A DNA stretch of 64,000 bases from contig NZ_JAKEVF010000001.1 in NCBI RefSeq assembly GCF_022398315.1, positions 188,624 to 252,623 on the forward strand, written 5' to 3'. The position numbers and the translations under genes were made by a program. Positions 43,736 to 52,054 of the stretch are shown here, piece after piece. The DNA comes from Shewanella sp. Isolate11. Its GTDB lineage: Bacteria; Pseudomonadota; Gammaproteobacteria; Enterobacterales; Shewanellaceae. Position 1 is the first letter of the stretch, and each line of letters opens with the position of its first letter. Under the pieces are notes generated by a model. That model did not search any database, was not told the origin of the DNA, and saw only the letters and a program-made list of their open reading frames with translations.

Positions 43736-46700
43736 ATGAAATCGACAGAGCCTGACTTACAGCTTAAGTCACCGATCCAAAAAAACTACAACCGCGCTGT
43801 ATTTTATACCTATATTGGTGTGATCATTATGGCTTTGTTAACGGCGTGGTTTTTCTTCGAGCGCCAGAAAGCGCAGATGATGACGCAACGAGAAGAATTG
43901 GTTGAGCGTCACGTATTGCAAATCGACTTATTGTTGGAGTCGAGTATTCGAGCGGTAAAAAGCCTGAGAAACGTGGCGGTGGACCACTTAAAACTTGGCG
44001 AATTAGTGCGTACCGATCGCCTGCCTAAATATGAAAAATTCAACGAGAGTGGGCAATATTTTACTCTAGAGCCCAATTACGCTACCAGCGGTGAGCCTTT
44101 TACCAATATGGGACGGATCACCGGCGCAGGTTCCCTCAATGGCCGCACCGACAAGTTTTATCAAGAACTTGAGATGCTGTTTGAGCTATCGCTCTCTTTT
44201 CCAGTAGCGACAGAGGCGGCGCCAAAAGCCTCATCGATTTACTACATCTCTAAGCACAAGATGATGTCCTACTATCCGTGGCCATCGGACGAGCAACGCT
44301 TTAGAGAAGAGTTACTCAACAAGAACCAATTCCAACTGGCTACCCCAGCGATGAACCCCCAGCGTAGCGTGTTCTGGAGTCCTGCCTATGTCGAGCCAAA
44401 TGGTAAAGGTCTGCTGACTACCTTAGGTGTGCCCATCTATTTGGAAGATGAATTTATTGGCTCAATCAACCTCGACTTAACGCTGTCATCGTTGGCGAAA
44501 CAGATCCGCCTCTATTTTAAGATGCCAGGTACGGTGATTTTGCTCGATCAGCAAAACAATATTCTGTCCCATAGCGATATTGACACTGCCGATATTAATC
44601 GGGTGTATCACATCAGTCAGAAGATCCCTTCAGCGCTACATTCGGTGTCAGAGTCAGAGCTGTTCGATGCCCACGAAGGCATCATGCGTAATGGCTATTA
44701 TATTCACTCGGTTGCGCTGCAAAATGCACCTTGGCGATTGCTGTATCTGCAAAACGAAAACGAACTGTTTAAAGACTCCTGGGAAAAGCTCGAGCTGACC
44801 TTCTTATTAGTGGTGATTGCACTGTCAGTGTTGGTGACTATTGTTCATTGGCAGACACGCCGCTCCTTTGTGAGCCCAGCTTCGCGGCTGCTGACTCACC
44901 TAGAGGGCTGTTCGCAGGAGCCACGTAAACCGCCTAAGAAGATTACCCAAGGTTGGGAGCCTTGGTTCCAGCTGGTCAGTCGTATTTTCGAAGAAAACCA
45001 GCAATATACTCGCCATCTGGCGGAGCAGAATCGTCGTTTGGATAATCTGGTTGCGCGGCGTACCGAACGCTTAAAAGAGACCACTGAGCGGCGCGAGCGT
45101 GAATATGCCTTGCTACGTTCCTTGTTGGACTCTATTCCTGAAGCGATTGTATTTAAAGATAAAGAGGGGAAATACCTCGGTTGTAACAAGTCGGCCGAGC
45201 GCATGTTGGGTTACACCGAAAGTGAGATCATCGGTCAAGATTCTATCTCCATGACCTCTAACGAACAGTCGGTGCGAATCCGCGCCGAAGATGAGCGGGT
45301 GCTTGCCGAACGAACTCCGCTGCGTTATCAAGAAAAAGTCGAGTTGTCCGGTAAGCCTGTGTTGCTTGATACCCTGAAGATTCCTTTCTATAACCGCCGT
45401 GGCGAGTTATTGGGTTTGATTGCGGTATGGCGTGATGTCACCCGTGAATATGAATCGGCAGAACAGTTGCGTTTGTCAGAGGAGCGGTATCACTTGGCGA
45501 TGGATGCGGTAGAAGATGGTTTGTGGGATTGGTATCTCGACTCAGAACAGATCATCTGCAACCCAGCTTATTACTCAATGCTGGGCTATGAAACCAATGA
45601 ATTTCCTGCGTTAGTGTCGGCGATTGATGAGTTAATTCACCCAGATGATCAGATCCGCGTCGAAGAGTATCGTCAGCAATATCTTGCCGATCCGGTTGGC
45701 GCTTATGATATTGAGTTCAGGATGCGCGGTAAGAGCGGCATGTACCACTGGGTGCTGAGTCGTGGTCGAGTGGTCGAGTTTACCTCTGACAATCAGCCAA
45801 AACGTATGGTGGGTACCCATAAAGATATTACTCGTCATAAGAGCAACGAAGTAGCCCTGCTCGAAGCAAAGCAAGATGCCGAATCGGCTAACCTTTATAA
45901 GAGTGAGTTTCTGGCCAACATGAGTCATGAAATTCGTACACCGATGAATGCCATTATCGGTATGTTACAGCTAGCTAGCCGTACTTCGCTGACGCAACAA
46001 CAGGCAGATTATCTCGATAAAGCTGGATTCTCGGCGCAGTCATTGCTGCGGATCATCAACGATATTCTCGACTTTTCTAAGATTGAAGCCGGTAAGTTAG
46101 AGCTGGAGCGAGTCTCTTTCCCACTGGACAAAGTGCTGGATCATGCGTTGGATCTCAACGCCCTAAAAGCGCAAGAGAAAGGAGTCGAACTGCTACTCTA
46201 CGCGCCGGTGACGGCGGGACTGATCCTCGAAGGCGATCCACTGCGTCTAGGACAAGTGTTGATTAACATGCTCAGTAACGCGGTGAAGTTTACCCAAAAT
46301 GGTGAAATTGAACTGGGCTGTGAAGATGTTGGCGAGCGCGATCATCGTATCACGCTGAAATTCTGGGTACGCGATACGGGTATCGGGATCAGCAAAGAGC
46401 AGCAAGAGAGCCTGTTCGATGCCTTTGCTCAGGCCGATGGTTCGACGACCCGCAAATATGGCGGTACCGGGCTGGGCTTATCGATCAGTAAACACTTGGT
46501 TTCCATGATGGGCGGTACCATGCAGGTGGAAAGTGAGCTGGGTGTCGGTAGTACCTTTAGCTTCACCATTAGCTTTGAAATTGCCGAAGAAGCCGAAGTG
46601 AAGCCGCTGGTGGTGCCAGAAATTTTAGGCAACCTTAAAACCTTAGTGGTGGATGATAACCCGACCGCACTGCAGATCTATTCCAGTGCCATGCGCGATT

Positions 46701-47431
46701 TCCATTTTGATGTTGAAACCGCAGCCAGCGGCACCGAAGGTTTATATAAGCTGGTCCGTCGCCCCGTAGACTTACTGTTGATTGACTGGATGATGCCCGA
46801 GATGGATGGGGTTGAGGTGATCAAAGAGATCGATGCCATGGTTGCCGATGGCCGTTTAGAGAAACGTCCGGTGATCATCATGATGACCGCTTACGCCTCT
46901 GAGCCGCTGAAGGAAGATTTGAGCGACCTCGAAATTGCGGCCATGCTGCAAAAGCCCTTTAAGGCCTCGTCCTTGTTCGATGAAATCATTTCCGCCTTTG
47001 TGGATAAACCGACAATTAAGCCGGTAAGCGAGAAAGTGAAAGAGCGCGATTTACAGGTATCGGGTTTGGTTTTATTGGTTGAAGATAACTTTATTAACCA
47101 GCAGGTCGCGACTGAACTGCTAAAGAGTGCTGGTTATGAAGTGGATGTGGCAGAAAATGGTCAGATAGCCTTAGATATGGTTGACAGTAAATCTTACGAT
47201 GCGGTGTTGATGGATATTCAAATGCCTGTGATGGATGGCCTTACGGCCACCAAAGAGCTACGTAAGAAATACACGCAGCAAGAGTTGCCAGTGATTGCGA
47301 TGACGGCACATGCTATGTCAGGTGATAGGGAGAAGAGTTTGGCTGCAGGCATGAACGCCCATATTACTAAACCCATAGTGCTCAATGAGCTGTTTGACAC
47401 CTTAAACGAGTGGATTAATAAAAAGATGTAG
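43736..47431 (+). CDS. Hybrid sensor histidine kinase with two receivers
   Basis: Inner-membrane protein of 1231 residues. Order: helix near residues 22-42, an extracytoplasmic sensor of about 310 residues (Cache- or LuxQ-like), helix near 354-374, two PAS domains (about 465-580 and 585-705; LLRSLLDSIPEAIVFKDKEG, RYHLAMDAVEDGLWDWYLDS), HisKA with His731 in NMSHEIRTPMNAIIGM, ATPase boxes (NMLSNAVKFTQNGEIELG, TRKYGGTGLGLSISKH), receiver 1 with Asp1017 (LLLIDWMMPEMDG) and receiver 2 with Asp1160 (VLMDIQMPVMDGL). There is no Hpt domain, so phosphotransfer to an output regulator needs a separate Hpt protein. No regulator gene is adjacent. ATG 43736 follows AAAGG. Signal unknown. Confidence 0.95.
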   Translation: MKSTEPDLQLKSPIQKNYNRAVFYTYIGVIIMALLTAWFFFERQKAQMMTQREELVERHVLQIDLLLESSIRAVKSLRNVAVDHLKLGELVRTDRLPKYEKFNESGQYFTLEPNYATSGEPFTNMGRITGAGSLNGRTDKFYQELEMLFELSLSFPVATEAAPKASSIYYISKHKMMSYYPWPSDEQRFREELLNKNQFQLATPAMNPQRSVFWSPAYVEPNGKGLLTTLGVPIYLEDEFIGSINLDLTLSSLAKQIRLYFKMPGTVILLDQQNNILSHSDIDTADINRVYHISQKIPSALHSVSESELFDAHEGIMRNGYYIHSVALQNAPWRLLYLQNENELFKDSWEKLELTFLLVVIALSVLVTIVHWQTRRSFVSPASRLLTHLEGCSQEPRKPPKKITQGWEPWFQLVSRIFEENQQYTRHLAEQNRRLDNLVARRTERLKETTERREREYALLRSLLDSIPEAIVFKDKEGKYLGCNKSAERMLGYTESEIIGQDSISMTSNEQSVRIRAEDERVLAERTPLRYQEKVELSGKPVLLDTLKIPFYNRRGELLGLIAVWRDVTREYESAEQLRLSEERYHLAMDAVEDGLWDWYLDSEQIICNPAYYSMLGYETNEFPALVSAIDELIHPDDQIRVEEYRQQYLADPVGAYDIEFRMRGKSGMYHWVLSRGRVVEFTSDNQPKRMVGTHKDITRHKSNEVALLEAKQDAESANLYKSEFLANMSHEIRTPMNAIIGMLQLASRTSLTQQQADYLDKAGFSAQSLLRIINDILDFSKIEAGKLELERVSFPLDKVLDHALDLNALKAQEKGVELLLYAPVTAGLILEGDPLRLGQVLINMLSNAVKFTQNGEIELGCEDVGERDHRITLKFWVRDTGIGISKEQQESLFDAFAQADGSTTRKYGGTGLGLSISKHLVSMMGGTMQVESELGVGSTFSFTISFEIAEEAEVKPLVVPEILGNLKTLVVDDNPTALQIYSSAMRDFHFDVETAASGTEGLYKLVRRPVDLLLIDWMMPEMDGVEVIKEIDAMVADGRLEKRPVIIMMTAYASEPLKEDLSDLEIAAMLQKPFKASSLFDEIISAFVDKPTIKPVSEKVKERDLQVSGLVLLVEDNFINQQVATELLKSAGYEVDVAENGQIALDMVDSKSYDAVLMDIQMPVMDGLTATKELRKKYTQQELPVIAMTAHAMSGDREKSLAAGMNAHITKPIVLNELFDTLNEWINKKM

Positions 47432-47446
47432 TCCAATAATATCGAC

Positions 47447-47477
47447 AATAAGGCAGCTTCGGCTGCCTTATTTTTTG
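47447..47477 (+). terminator. Rho-independent terminator with UUCG loop
   Basis: AATAAGGCAGC and GCTGCCTTATT (approximately) pair over 10-11 bp around a TTCG tetraloop, then T6. It ends the hybrid kinase transcript. Confidence 0.95.
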
Positions 47478-47591
47478 CCGCCGTAGATTAGCGCTTGAGG
47501 CTTGAAAAATACCTGTTAAGCTAGGGTTTTATGTATGTATGACATGCGATTGGTATAGAAAAATAACAAGTTGCCAAGTATAGGAGTCACG

Positions 47592-49994
47592 ATGAAACCC
47601 TCTACACTCGCGTTGGCCGTCGCGTTAGCGATCTTCCCCGCCGCCAATGCCTTTGCTGCAGCTGATAGCAGCGCTAAACTCATTCAATCTAGCCAAGCGG
47701 CTAGCGGGTTTATCAACCTCTTTTATGAAAAAGACTCGGGCGATCTTTATTTAGAAGCCAATCGCGTTAATCAGCCATTTTTATTGTTAACCAGTTTGCC
47801 TCACGGGGTAGGGTCTAATGACATTGGGCTTGACCGTGGTCAGCTAGGCCGCACGCGTATGGTGCAGTTTGAGCGTCATGGCCCCTATTTAATTCTCAAG
47901 CAACTCAATACCTATTATCGCGCCGAAACCGATAACGCCGCCGAACAAAGAGCAGTCAAAGAAGCCTTTGCCGAGTCGGTATTGTGGCGCGGTAAAGTGG
48001 TTGAAGGTAAACGTACCCTAGTTGCCATCAATGATTTAGTGATTAATGATCTGCATGGCATTACCGATGTGTTAGAGCAGACCAAGCAGGGTAACTATCG
48101 TCTCGATAAAGAACATTCGCTGATTTTACCGAAAGGGGTTAAGTCATTTAAGCGTAACAGCGATGTGGATGTGTTACTGACGTTTAATAGCAATAAGCCG
48201 GGCGAACAGGTGGCGCAAGTCACGCCAGAGGCTAAGCAGATGTCAGTGCGTATGCGTTACTCGTTTATTGAATTGCCCGATGATAACTATCAGCCGCGTG
48301 ACTATCACCCAAATAGTGGTTATCTATCCGATGAGTATTTTGATTATGGTACGCAGCTCAATCACGATATCGTTAAGCGTCACCTCCTACGCCACCGTTT
48401 AACTAAGGTGACTCCCGGTGATGCGCCGTCAAAAGTGGTCAAGCCTATCGTTTATTATCTTGACCCCGGTGTACCTGAGCCCATCCGCAGCGCCTTACTC
48501 GATGGCGCACGCTGGTGGGAAGCTGCCTTTACTGAGGCGGGCTTTATCGATGGTTTCAAAGTAGAGCTATTACCGGAAGATGCTGACCCACAAGATATTC
48601 GTTACAACGTGATCCAATGGGTACATCGTGCGACGCGCGGCTGGTCATATGGTAGTGCTGTCACCGACCCTCGCACCGGTGAAATTATCAAAGGCCATGT
48701 GACGTTAGGTAGTCAACGTGTGCGGCAAGATCACCTTATTGCTCGTGGTTTAACTGCGGGGTGGGCCGACCGCAATAAGGCCGAAGATGCGGCAACCGCA
48801 TTGTCATTAGCGCGGATTCGTCAGCTTGCAGCCCATGAAGTAGGACATACCTTAGGCTTAGATCATAACTTTGCTGCCTCAAGTAACGATAATGCATCTG
48901 TGATGGACTATCCCCATCCCTACGTCAGCCTCAATGGCCATAGTATAGACATCTCAAAACCTTATGACGTGGGTGTAGGACCTTGGGATAAATTTACTAT
49001 CGCCTATGGTTATGGCCAGTTCAGCAAGGCAACTCAAGCTGGCAAGTTGGCTAAGCTGATGACGGATGTTGAGCAAAAAGGTTTGCGTTATATCGGTGAG
49101 GCGGATTCGCGCCGCGCCGGATCCAGTAACGCCTACGCTAGTCTTTGGGATAACGGTAATGATCCTGTCGCCGAGCTGGAGCGTCTTAGCGCCGTGCGTC
49201 AGCAAGCTTTAATGCAGTTCTCAGACTCGGCTTTACTCGATGGTCAGCCCTATGGTGAATTGCGTGATGCCTTAGTGCCTGTGTATCTGCTGACCCGTTA
49301 TCAAATTACCGCCGCCGCTAAATTTATTGGTGGTACCGATTACAGCTATTCCACGGCATCTAGCGGTAAAGAGTGGCACTATATTGCACCAGAGTTGCAA
49401 AAAAATGCCCTAGAGATTCTGCTGGCAAGCCTAGCACCAGAGTCATTGACGATACCGGCCGAATTAGAACGAGCCTTAGTGCCAAAATCTGGCAATTATC
49501 AGCCAACCCGCGAAAGTTTTGATAGTGCGACGGGAGTGGTCATCGATGCTATCGGCATGGCTGAAGTGTTGAGCCGCCATGTGTGTCAGCAGCTGCTTAA
49601 TCCAACGCGCTTAAATCGGGTTGAACAGGAGTACTTAGCCGATAAAGAGCAATTGTCAGTCACAACGATAGTAGACCGTTTACTGGCCACCACCCTTTAC
49701 AACGAATCACCTAAGGGTGAAAGCTTAGGGGTATGGATGCGAGTCAATAGCGTGGTGCTTGAACAGTTATTGGCAAGCTATCACAGCGAGGTCAGTTCAC
49801 CAGAGGTGAAAGCCCATATTGGTGCGCGTTTAGATTATGTGCTTAAGCAATTGAGTCGTAAAGCGAAACGCAGCAGTGCTTATGAAGCGGCACACTTTGA
49901 ATGGTTGGAGCGAGTATTGCAAAAAGGCTTGGATGATCCGCAAGTCAAAATTATTGCTAAGCCACTAAAAATGCCCCCTGGCTCACCTATCTAA
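47592..49994 (+). CDS. Secreted zinc-dependent metalloprotease (DUF5117/DUF4953 type)
   Basis: Protein of 800 residues with a signal peptide (STLALAVALAIFPAANAFA). The mature protein contains the extended zinc motif AAHEVGHTLGLDHNFAAS near residue 420 (HExxHxxGxxH, metzincin type), preceded by RGWSYGSAVTDPRTGEIIKG, and N-terminal GFINLFYEKDSGDLYLEAN. I recall this plan from large bacterial metalloproteases annotated DUF5117-DUF4953. It probably acts in the periplasm or outside the cell. ATG 47592 has AGGAG upstream. Monocistronic; substrate unknown. Confidence 0.93.
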   Translation: MKPSTLALAVALAIFPAANAFAAADSSAKLIQSSQAASGFINLFYEKDSGDLYLEANRVNQPFLLLTSLPHGVGSNDIGLDRGQLGRTRMVQFERHGPYLILKQLNTYYRAETDNAAEQRAVKEAFAESVLWRGKVVEGKRTLVAINDLVINDLHGITDVLEQTKQGNYRLDKEHSLILPKGVKSFKRNSDVDVLLTFNSNKPGEQVAQVTPEAKQMSVRMRYSFIELPDDNYQPRDYHPNSGYLSDEYFDYGTQLNHDIVKRHLLRHRLTKVTPGDAPSKVVKPIVYYLDPGVPEPIRSALLDGARWWEAAFTEAGFIDGFKVELLPEDADPQDIRYNVIQWVHRATRGWSYGSAVTDPRTGEIIKGHVTLGSQRVRQDHLIARGLTAGWADRNKAEDAATALSLARIRQLAAHEVGHTLGLDHNFAASSNDNASVMDYPHPYVSLNGHSIDISKPYDVGVGPWDKFTIAYGYGQFSKATQAGKLAKLMTDVEQKGLRYIGEADSRRAGSSNAYASLWDNGNDPVAELERLSAVRQQALMQFSDSALLDGQPYGELRDALVPVYLLTRYQITAAAKFIGGTDYSYSTASSGKEWHYIAPELQKNALEILLASLAPESLTIPAELERALVPKSGNYQPTRESFDSATGVVIDAIGMAEVLSRHVCQQLLNPTRLNRVEQEYLADKEQLSVTTIVDRLLATTLYNESPKGESLGVWMRVNSVVLEQLLASYHSEVSSPEVKAHIGARLDYVLKQLSRKAKRSSAYEAAHFEWLERVLQKGLDDPQVKIIAKPLKMPPGSPI

Positions 49995-50297
49995 GGGATA
50001 AATAGATCTCTCTAAAGCCTCTTTTTAAGGGGCTTTTTTATCCCAGTATCATTAGGATGACCTCTGCAATCTTAGGGCGTGTTTATCTTTGTTGTTTAAT
50101 TAGGAGGTAAGGCCATTAATTGTGCCTGCATTAAGGGCATTAACAGCATCCCTGTTGATTCGAGTGAAGCGCACTTCCTTAGACCGATTGGTATAAACCC
50201 TATAAAAGTGAGATCTGGTTCACACTTTGTCCGTTTTGGGTTAAGATGCCTGAGTGATTAATAATCAAAATTTGTGGTCAAAAAGATTGGAGTACAT
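49995..50297. other. Intergenic region with terminator of the metalloprotease gene
   Basis: At 50014-50039 AAAGCC and GGCTTT bracket a T/A-rich loop and run into T6: a likely terminator. The remaining 250 bp should carry the promoter of the DFSKT-repeat gene. A GGAGG at 50103 is followed by a GTG frame of about 24 codons, but the spacing is poor and it is not called. Confidence 0.6.
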
Positions 50298-50603
50298 ATG
50301 AAAGTGTTAGCCAGCGCGACCCTAGTATTAACCTCTTTGGTAGTGTCTATCCCTGCATTAGCCGAAAGGCCTGACTTCTCAAAAACCGCAGCGGCTCAAT
50401 CTGATTATCATTTTGCCGATAACCCATCGGTAAATCATAGTTATCAGTTGAAACGCTCGACTCGCCATGACTTCTCTAAGACAACGGCGGCTAATAGTCA
50501 GTACAGCTTTAGTGATAACCCTGCCAGCAGCCATTGTTTGAATCCGACTTTTTCGAGTCAACATGACTTCTCTAAAACAAAAGCGGTAAGAACGGCAAGT
50601 TAG
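50298..50603 (+). CDS. Small periplasmic DFSKT-repeat protein
   Basis: Protein of 101 residues. A signal peptide (MKVLASATLVLTSLVVSIPA) ends at LAE. The mature part is three repeats of about 36 residues beginning RPDFSKTAAAQSDYHFADNP, RHDFSKTTAANSQYSFSDNP and QHDFSKTKAVRTAS, the third being cut short by the stop codon. Repeats 1 and 2 share the pattern DFSKT-AA-S-Y-F-DNP. I do not recognise the family. ATG 50298 has GGAG upstream. The stop codon lies inside the 8-bp target duplication of the repeat element that follows. Confidence 0.75.
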   Translation: MKVLASATLVLTSLVVSIPALAERPDFSKTAAAQSDYHFADNPSVNHSYQLKRSTRHDFSKTTAANSQYSFSDNPASSHCLNPTFSSQHDFSKTKAVRTAS

Positions 50604-50607
50604 TTAA

Positions 50608-50833
50608 CCTGAACTCGGGATAACGAGTGTCGGAAAATCTAAATTTAACAAGCTAATTCAATGCTATAAAGGATTAGTTCGAAAAGGAAAGTCTATTTCC
50701 TGACTGAATGTGCAGATTTTTGGGCATATCAAGGCGCTCTGTCGTACACCATAGCGTGCTATGGTTAGGCAGAGCAACGCAGAGAGGCACGCAAAGGTGC
50801 CTATTCAGCGGCTCTGCTTATCCAGAGCTCAGG
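50608..50833. repeat. MITE-like inverted-repeat element, copy 2 (226 bp, complete)
   Basis: Terminal inverted repeats CCTGAACTCGGGATAA (left) and CCTGAGCTCTGGATAA (complement of the right end) match at 14 of 16 positions. The element is flanked by an exact 8-bp direct repeat TTAGTTAA (50600-50607 and 50834-50841), the mark of transposition. Inside are several hairpins: AGGAAA/TTTCCT, CCATAGC/GCTATGG, and AGGCAC/GTGCCT nested within GCAGAGC/GCTCTGC (50769-50817). It has no coding frame, so it would depend on a transposase encoded elsewhere. Copy 1 is at 10758-10930. Confidence 0.9.
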
Positions 50834-50853
50834 TTAGTTAATCAGTAAAACTT

Positions 50854-50879
50854 AAAAAGGAGCCAAATGGCTCCTTTTT
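50854..50879 (+). terminator. Rho-independent terminator after the repeat element
   Basis: AAAAAGGAGCC and GGCTCCTTTTT form an 11-bp stem around AAAT. It is probably the original terminator of the DFSKT-repeat gene, now separated from it by the element. Confidence 0.92.
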
Positions 50880-50937
50880 ATTTCAACAAACAGCCTATAT
50901 TTCAAAATCTGTTTTTAAATCTGACTTAAATCGATTG

Positions 50938-51282
50938 TTAATTTTCGGCTTGTTGCTTACCAATTCGATAGGCATCGACAATGCCGACAATCCAGCTGAT
51001 CACAAAGGCATAGGTGGCGATGTTAATCCATAGTGCGCTGCTGCCCGCTGGTGTTTGGGTTACCTGTTGATAAATTAAATCCATATCCAGTGGTAGTTCA
51101 CCCGATAGAATACGATCGGCAACCGATTGTGCCTGCTGCACCGCATAATAAAGCAAATAAACCAAACCAGTTAAACTGATGCAAGACAGCAGAGTGCCCG
51201 TATTGTGTCGCTTAAGGTAGAAATGGCCACTGCCGGGGCAGATAAAAGCGGATAACAGGGCGGCAGTAACGGCTTTACTCAT
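50938..51282 (-). CDS. Small membrane protein with PGSGHFYL motif
   Basis: Protein of 114 residues with three hydrophobic segments (ALLSAFICPGSGHFYL region, LLSCISLTGLVYLLYYAV, LWINIATYAFVISWIVGIV) and the end VDAYRIGKQ. The pattern PGSGHFYLKR ... VDAYRI resembles TM2-like or DUF5683-like proteins, which share PG.G-HFYLG and a C-terminal DAYR. Function unknown. ATG 51282 is the first codon. Downstream of the MATE-qnr pair on the same strand, but a 112-bp gap separates them. Confidence 0.75.
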   Translation of the reverse strand: MSKAVTAALLSAFICPGSGHFYLKRHNTGTLLSCISLTGLVYLLYYAVQQAQSVADRILSGELPLDMDLIYQQVTQTPAGSSALWINIATYAFVISWIVGIVDAYRIGKQQAEN

Positions 51283-51394
51283 AGGTTTCTCATCACCATA
51301 GCAGACTAAAATCGATTAGCTTTAGCCTGATATCTTCACTCAGTCGGCAAGGCTAAGCAAGTGAAGCTTGTTTAATTTGTCGGGACGATAATTG

Positions 51395-52054
51395 TTAATC
51401 AGCTTGAATGATAAGACCAAGCGGCGCTAACAATTGGCTTTGCTGCCAACCGCTAATGATCACCCCGTCGAGTGACACTGTTCTGGGGTCGAGGCCATGC
51501 AGTTCAACGCGAGTGAGATTGGCGCCGCGCAGATCAAAACAGCCCCACTGCTCAGGAGAAAACTCGCCGCCGCTGAGGTCAGCACCGCGCATCGATGCGC
51601 CGTTGAGATTAGCACCCAGCCAGCGATTATCTGTGAGTTCACACTCTTCCAGTAATACCCCATCCAAGTTGGCATAGGCCAGGTTAGATTCGGTGATTTT
51701 CCCACTGCAAAAATAACTTTTTTGAGTAATGTAATTGGTAAAACTAGCACGATGAAAGTCTGCGCCCTTGAGGTTTGAGGCGTTAAATTCGGCGCCGAAA
51801 CAATGGCTGCCTTTAAACTGACTCAGGCTCAAATTGCATTGATTAAACTGGCAACTAGTCAAGGTGGCGTAACTGAAATCACAGCCAATAAGGTCGCCAC
51901 TTTCTAAGAATTGGCAGGCTTCAAATTGGCTATCGCTCAGGTCGCTATGATTAAAGTTGCAACGGTAAAAATGGCAATTGATGAAGTGATGGTCTTGCAG
52001 ATCTTCACCGCTAAAGTCATGGTCGACGTAATGCACGGCTTGTACGGTGATCAT
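51395..52054 (-). CDS. qnr: Qnr-family pentapeptide-repeat protein
   Basis: Protein of 219 residues, one more than QnrA. It is a continuous right-handed beta-helix of pentapeptides (CHFYRCNFNHSDLSDSQFE, CFGAEFNASNLKGADFHRAS, LAYANLDGVLLEECELTDN) with the QnrA-like hinge FLESGDLIGCDFSYA, the loop-B region YITQKSYFCSGKI, and the C-terminal signature LDPRTVSLDGVIISGWQQSQ, LLAPLGLII. Qnr proteins bind DNA gyrase and topoisomerase IV as DNA mimics and protect them from quinolones. By memory it is clearly related to, but not identical with, QnrA from Shewanella algae. Its ATG overlaps the stop of the MATE gene (ATGA), so it is translationally coupled. No LexA box seen. Confidence 0.92.
   Translation of the reverse strand: MITVQAVHYVDHDFSGEDLQDHHFINCHFYRCNFNHSDLSDSQFEACQFLESGDLIGCDFSYATLTSCQFNQCNLSLSQFKGSHCFGAEFNASNLKGADFHRASFTNYITQKSYFCSGKITESNLAYANLDGVLLEECELTDNRWLGANLNGASMRGADLSGGEFSPEQWGCFDLRGANLTRVELHGLDPRTVSLDGVIISGWQQSQLLAPLGLIIQAD

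Noticed and set aside
50103..50200. GTG micro-ORF after GGAGG
   Set aside because: About 24 codons with a 14-bp spacing to the ribosome site and no recognisable product.
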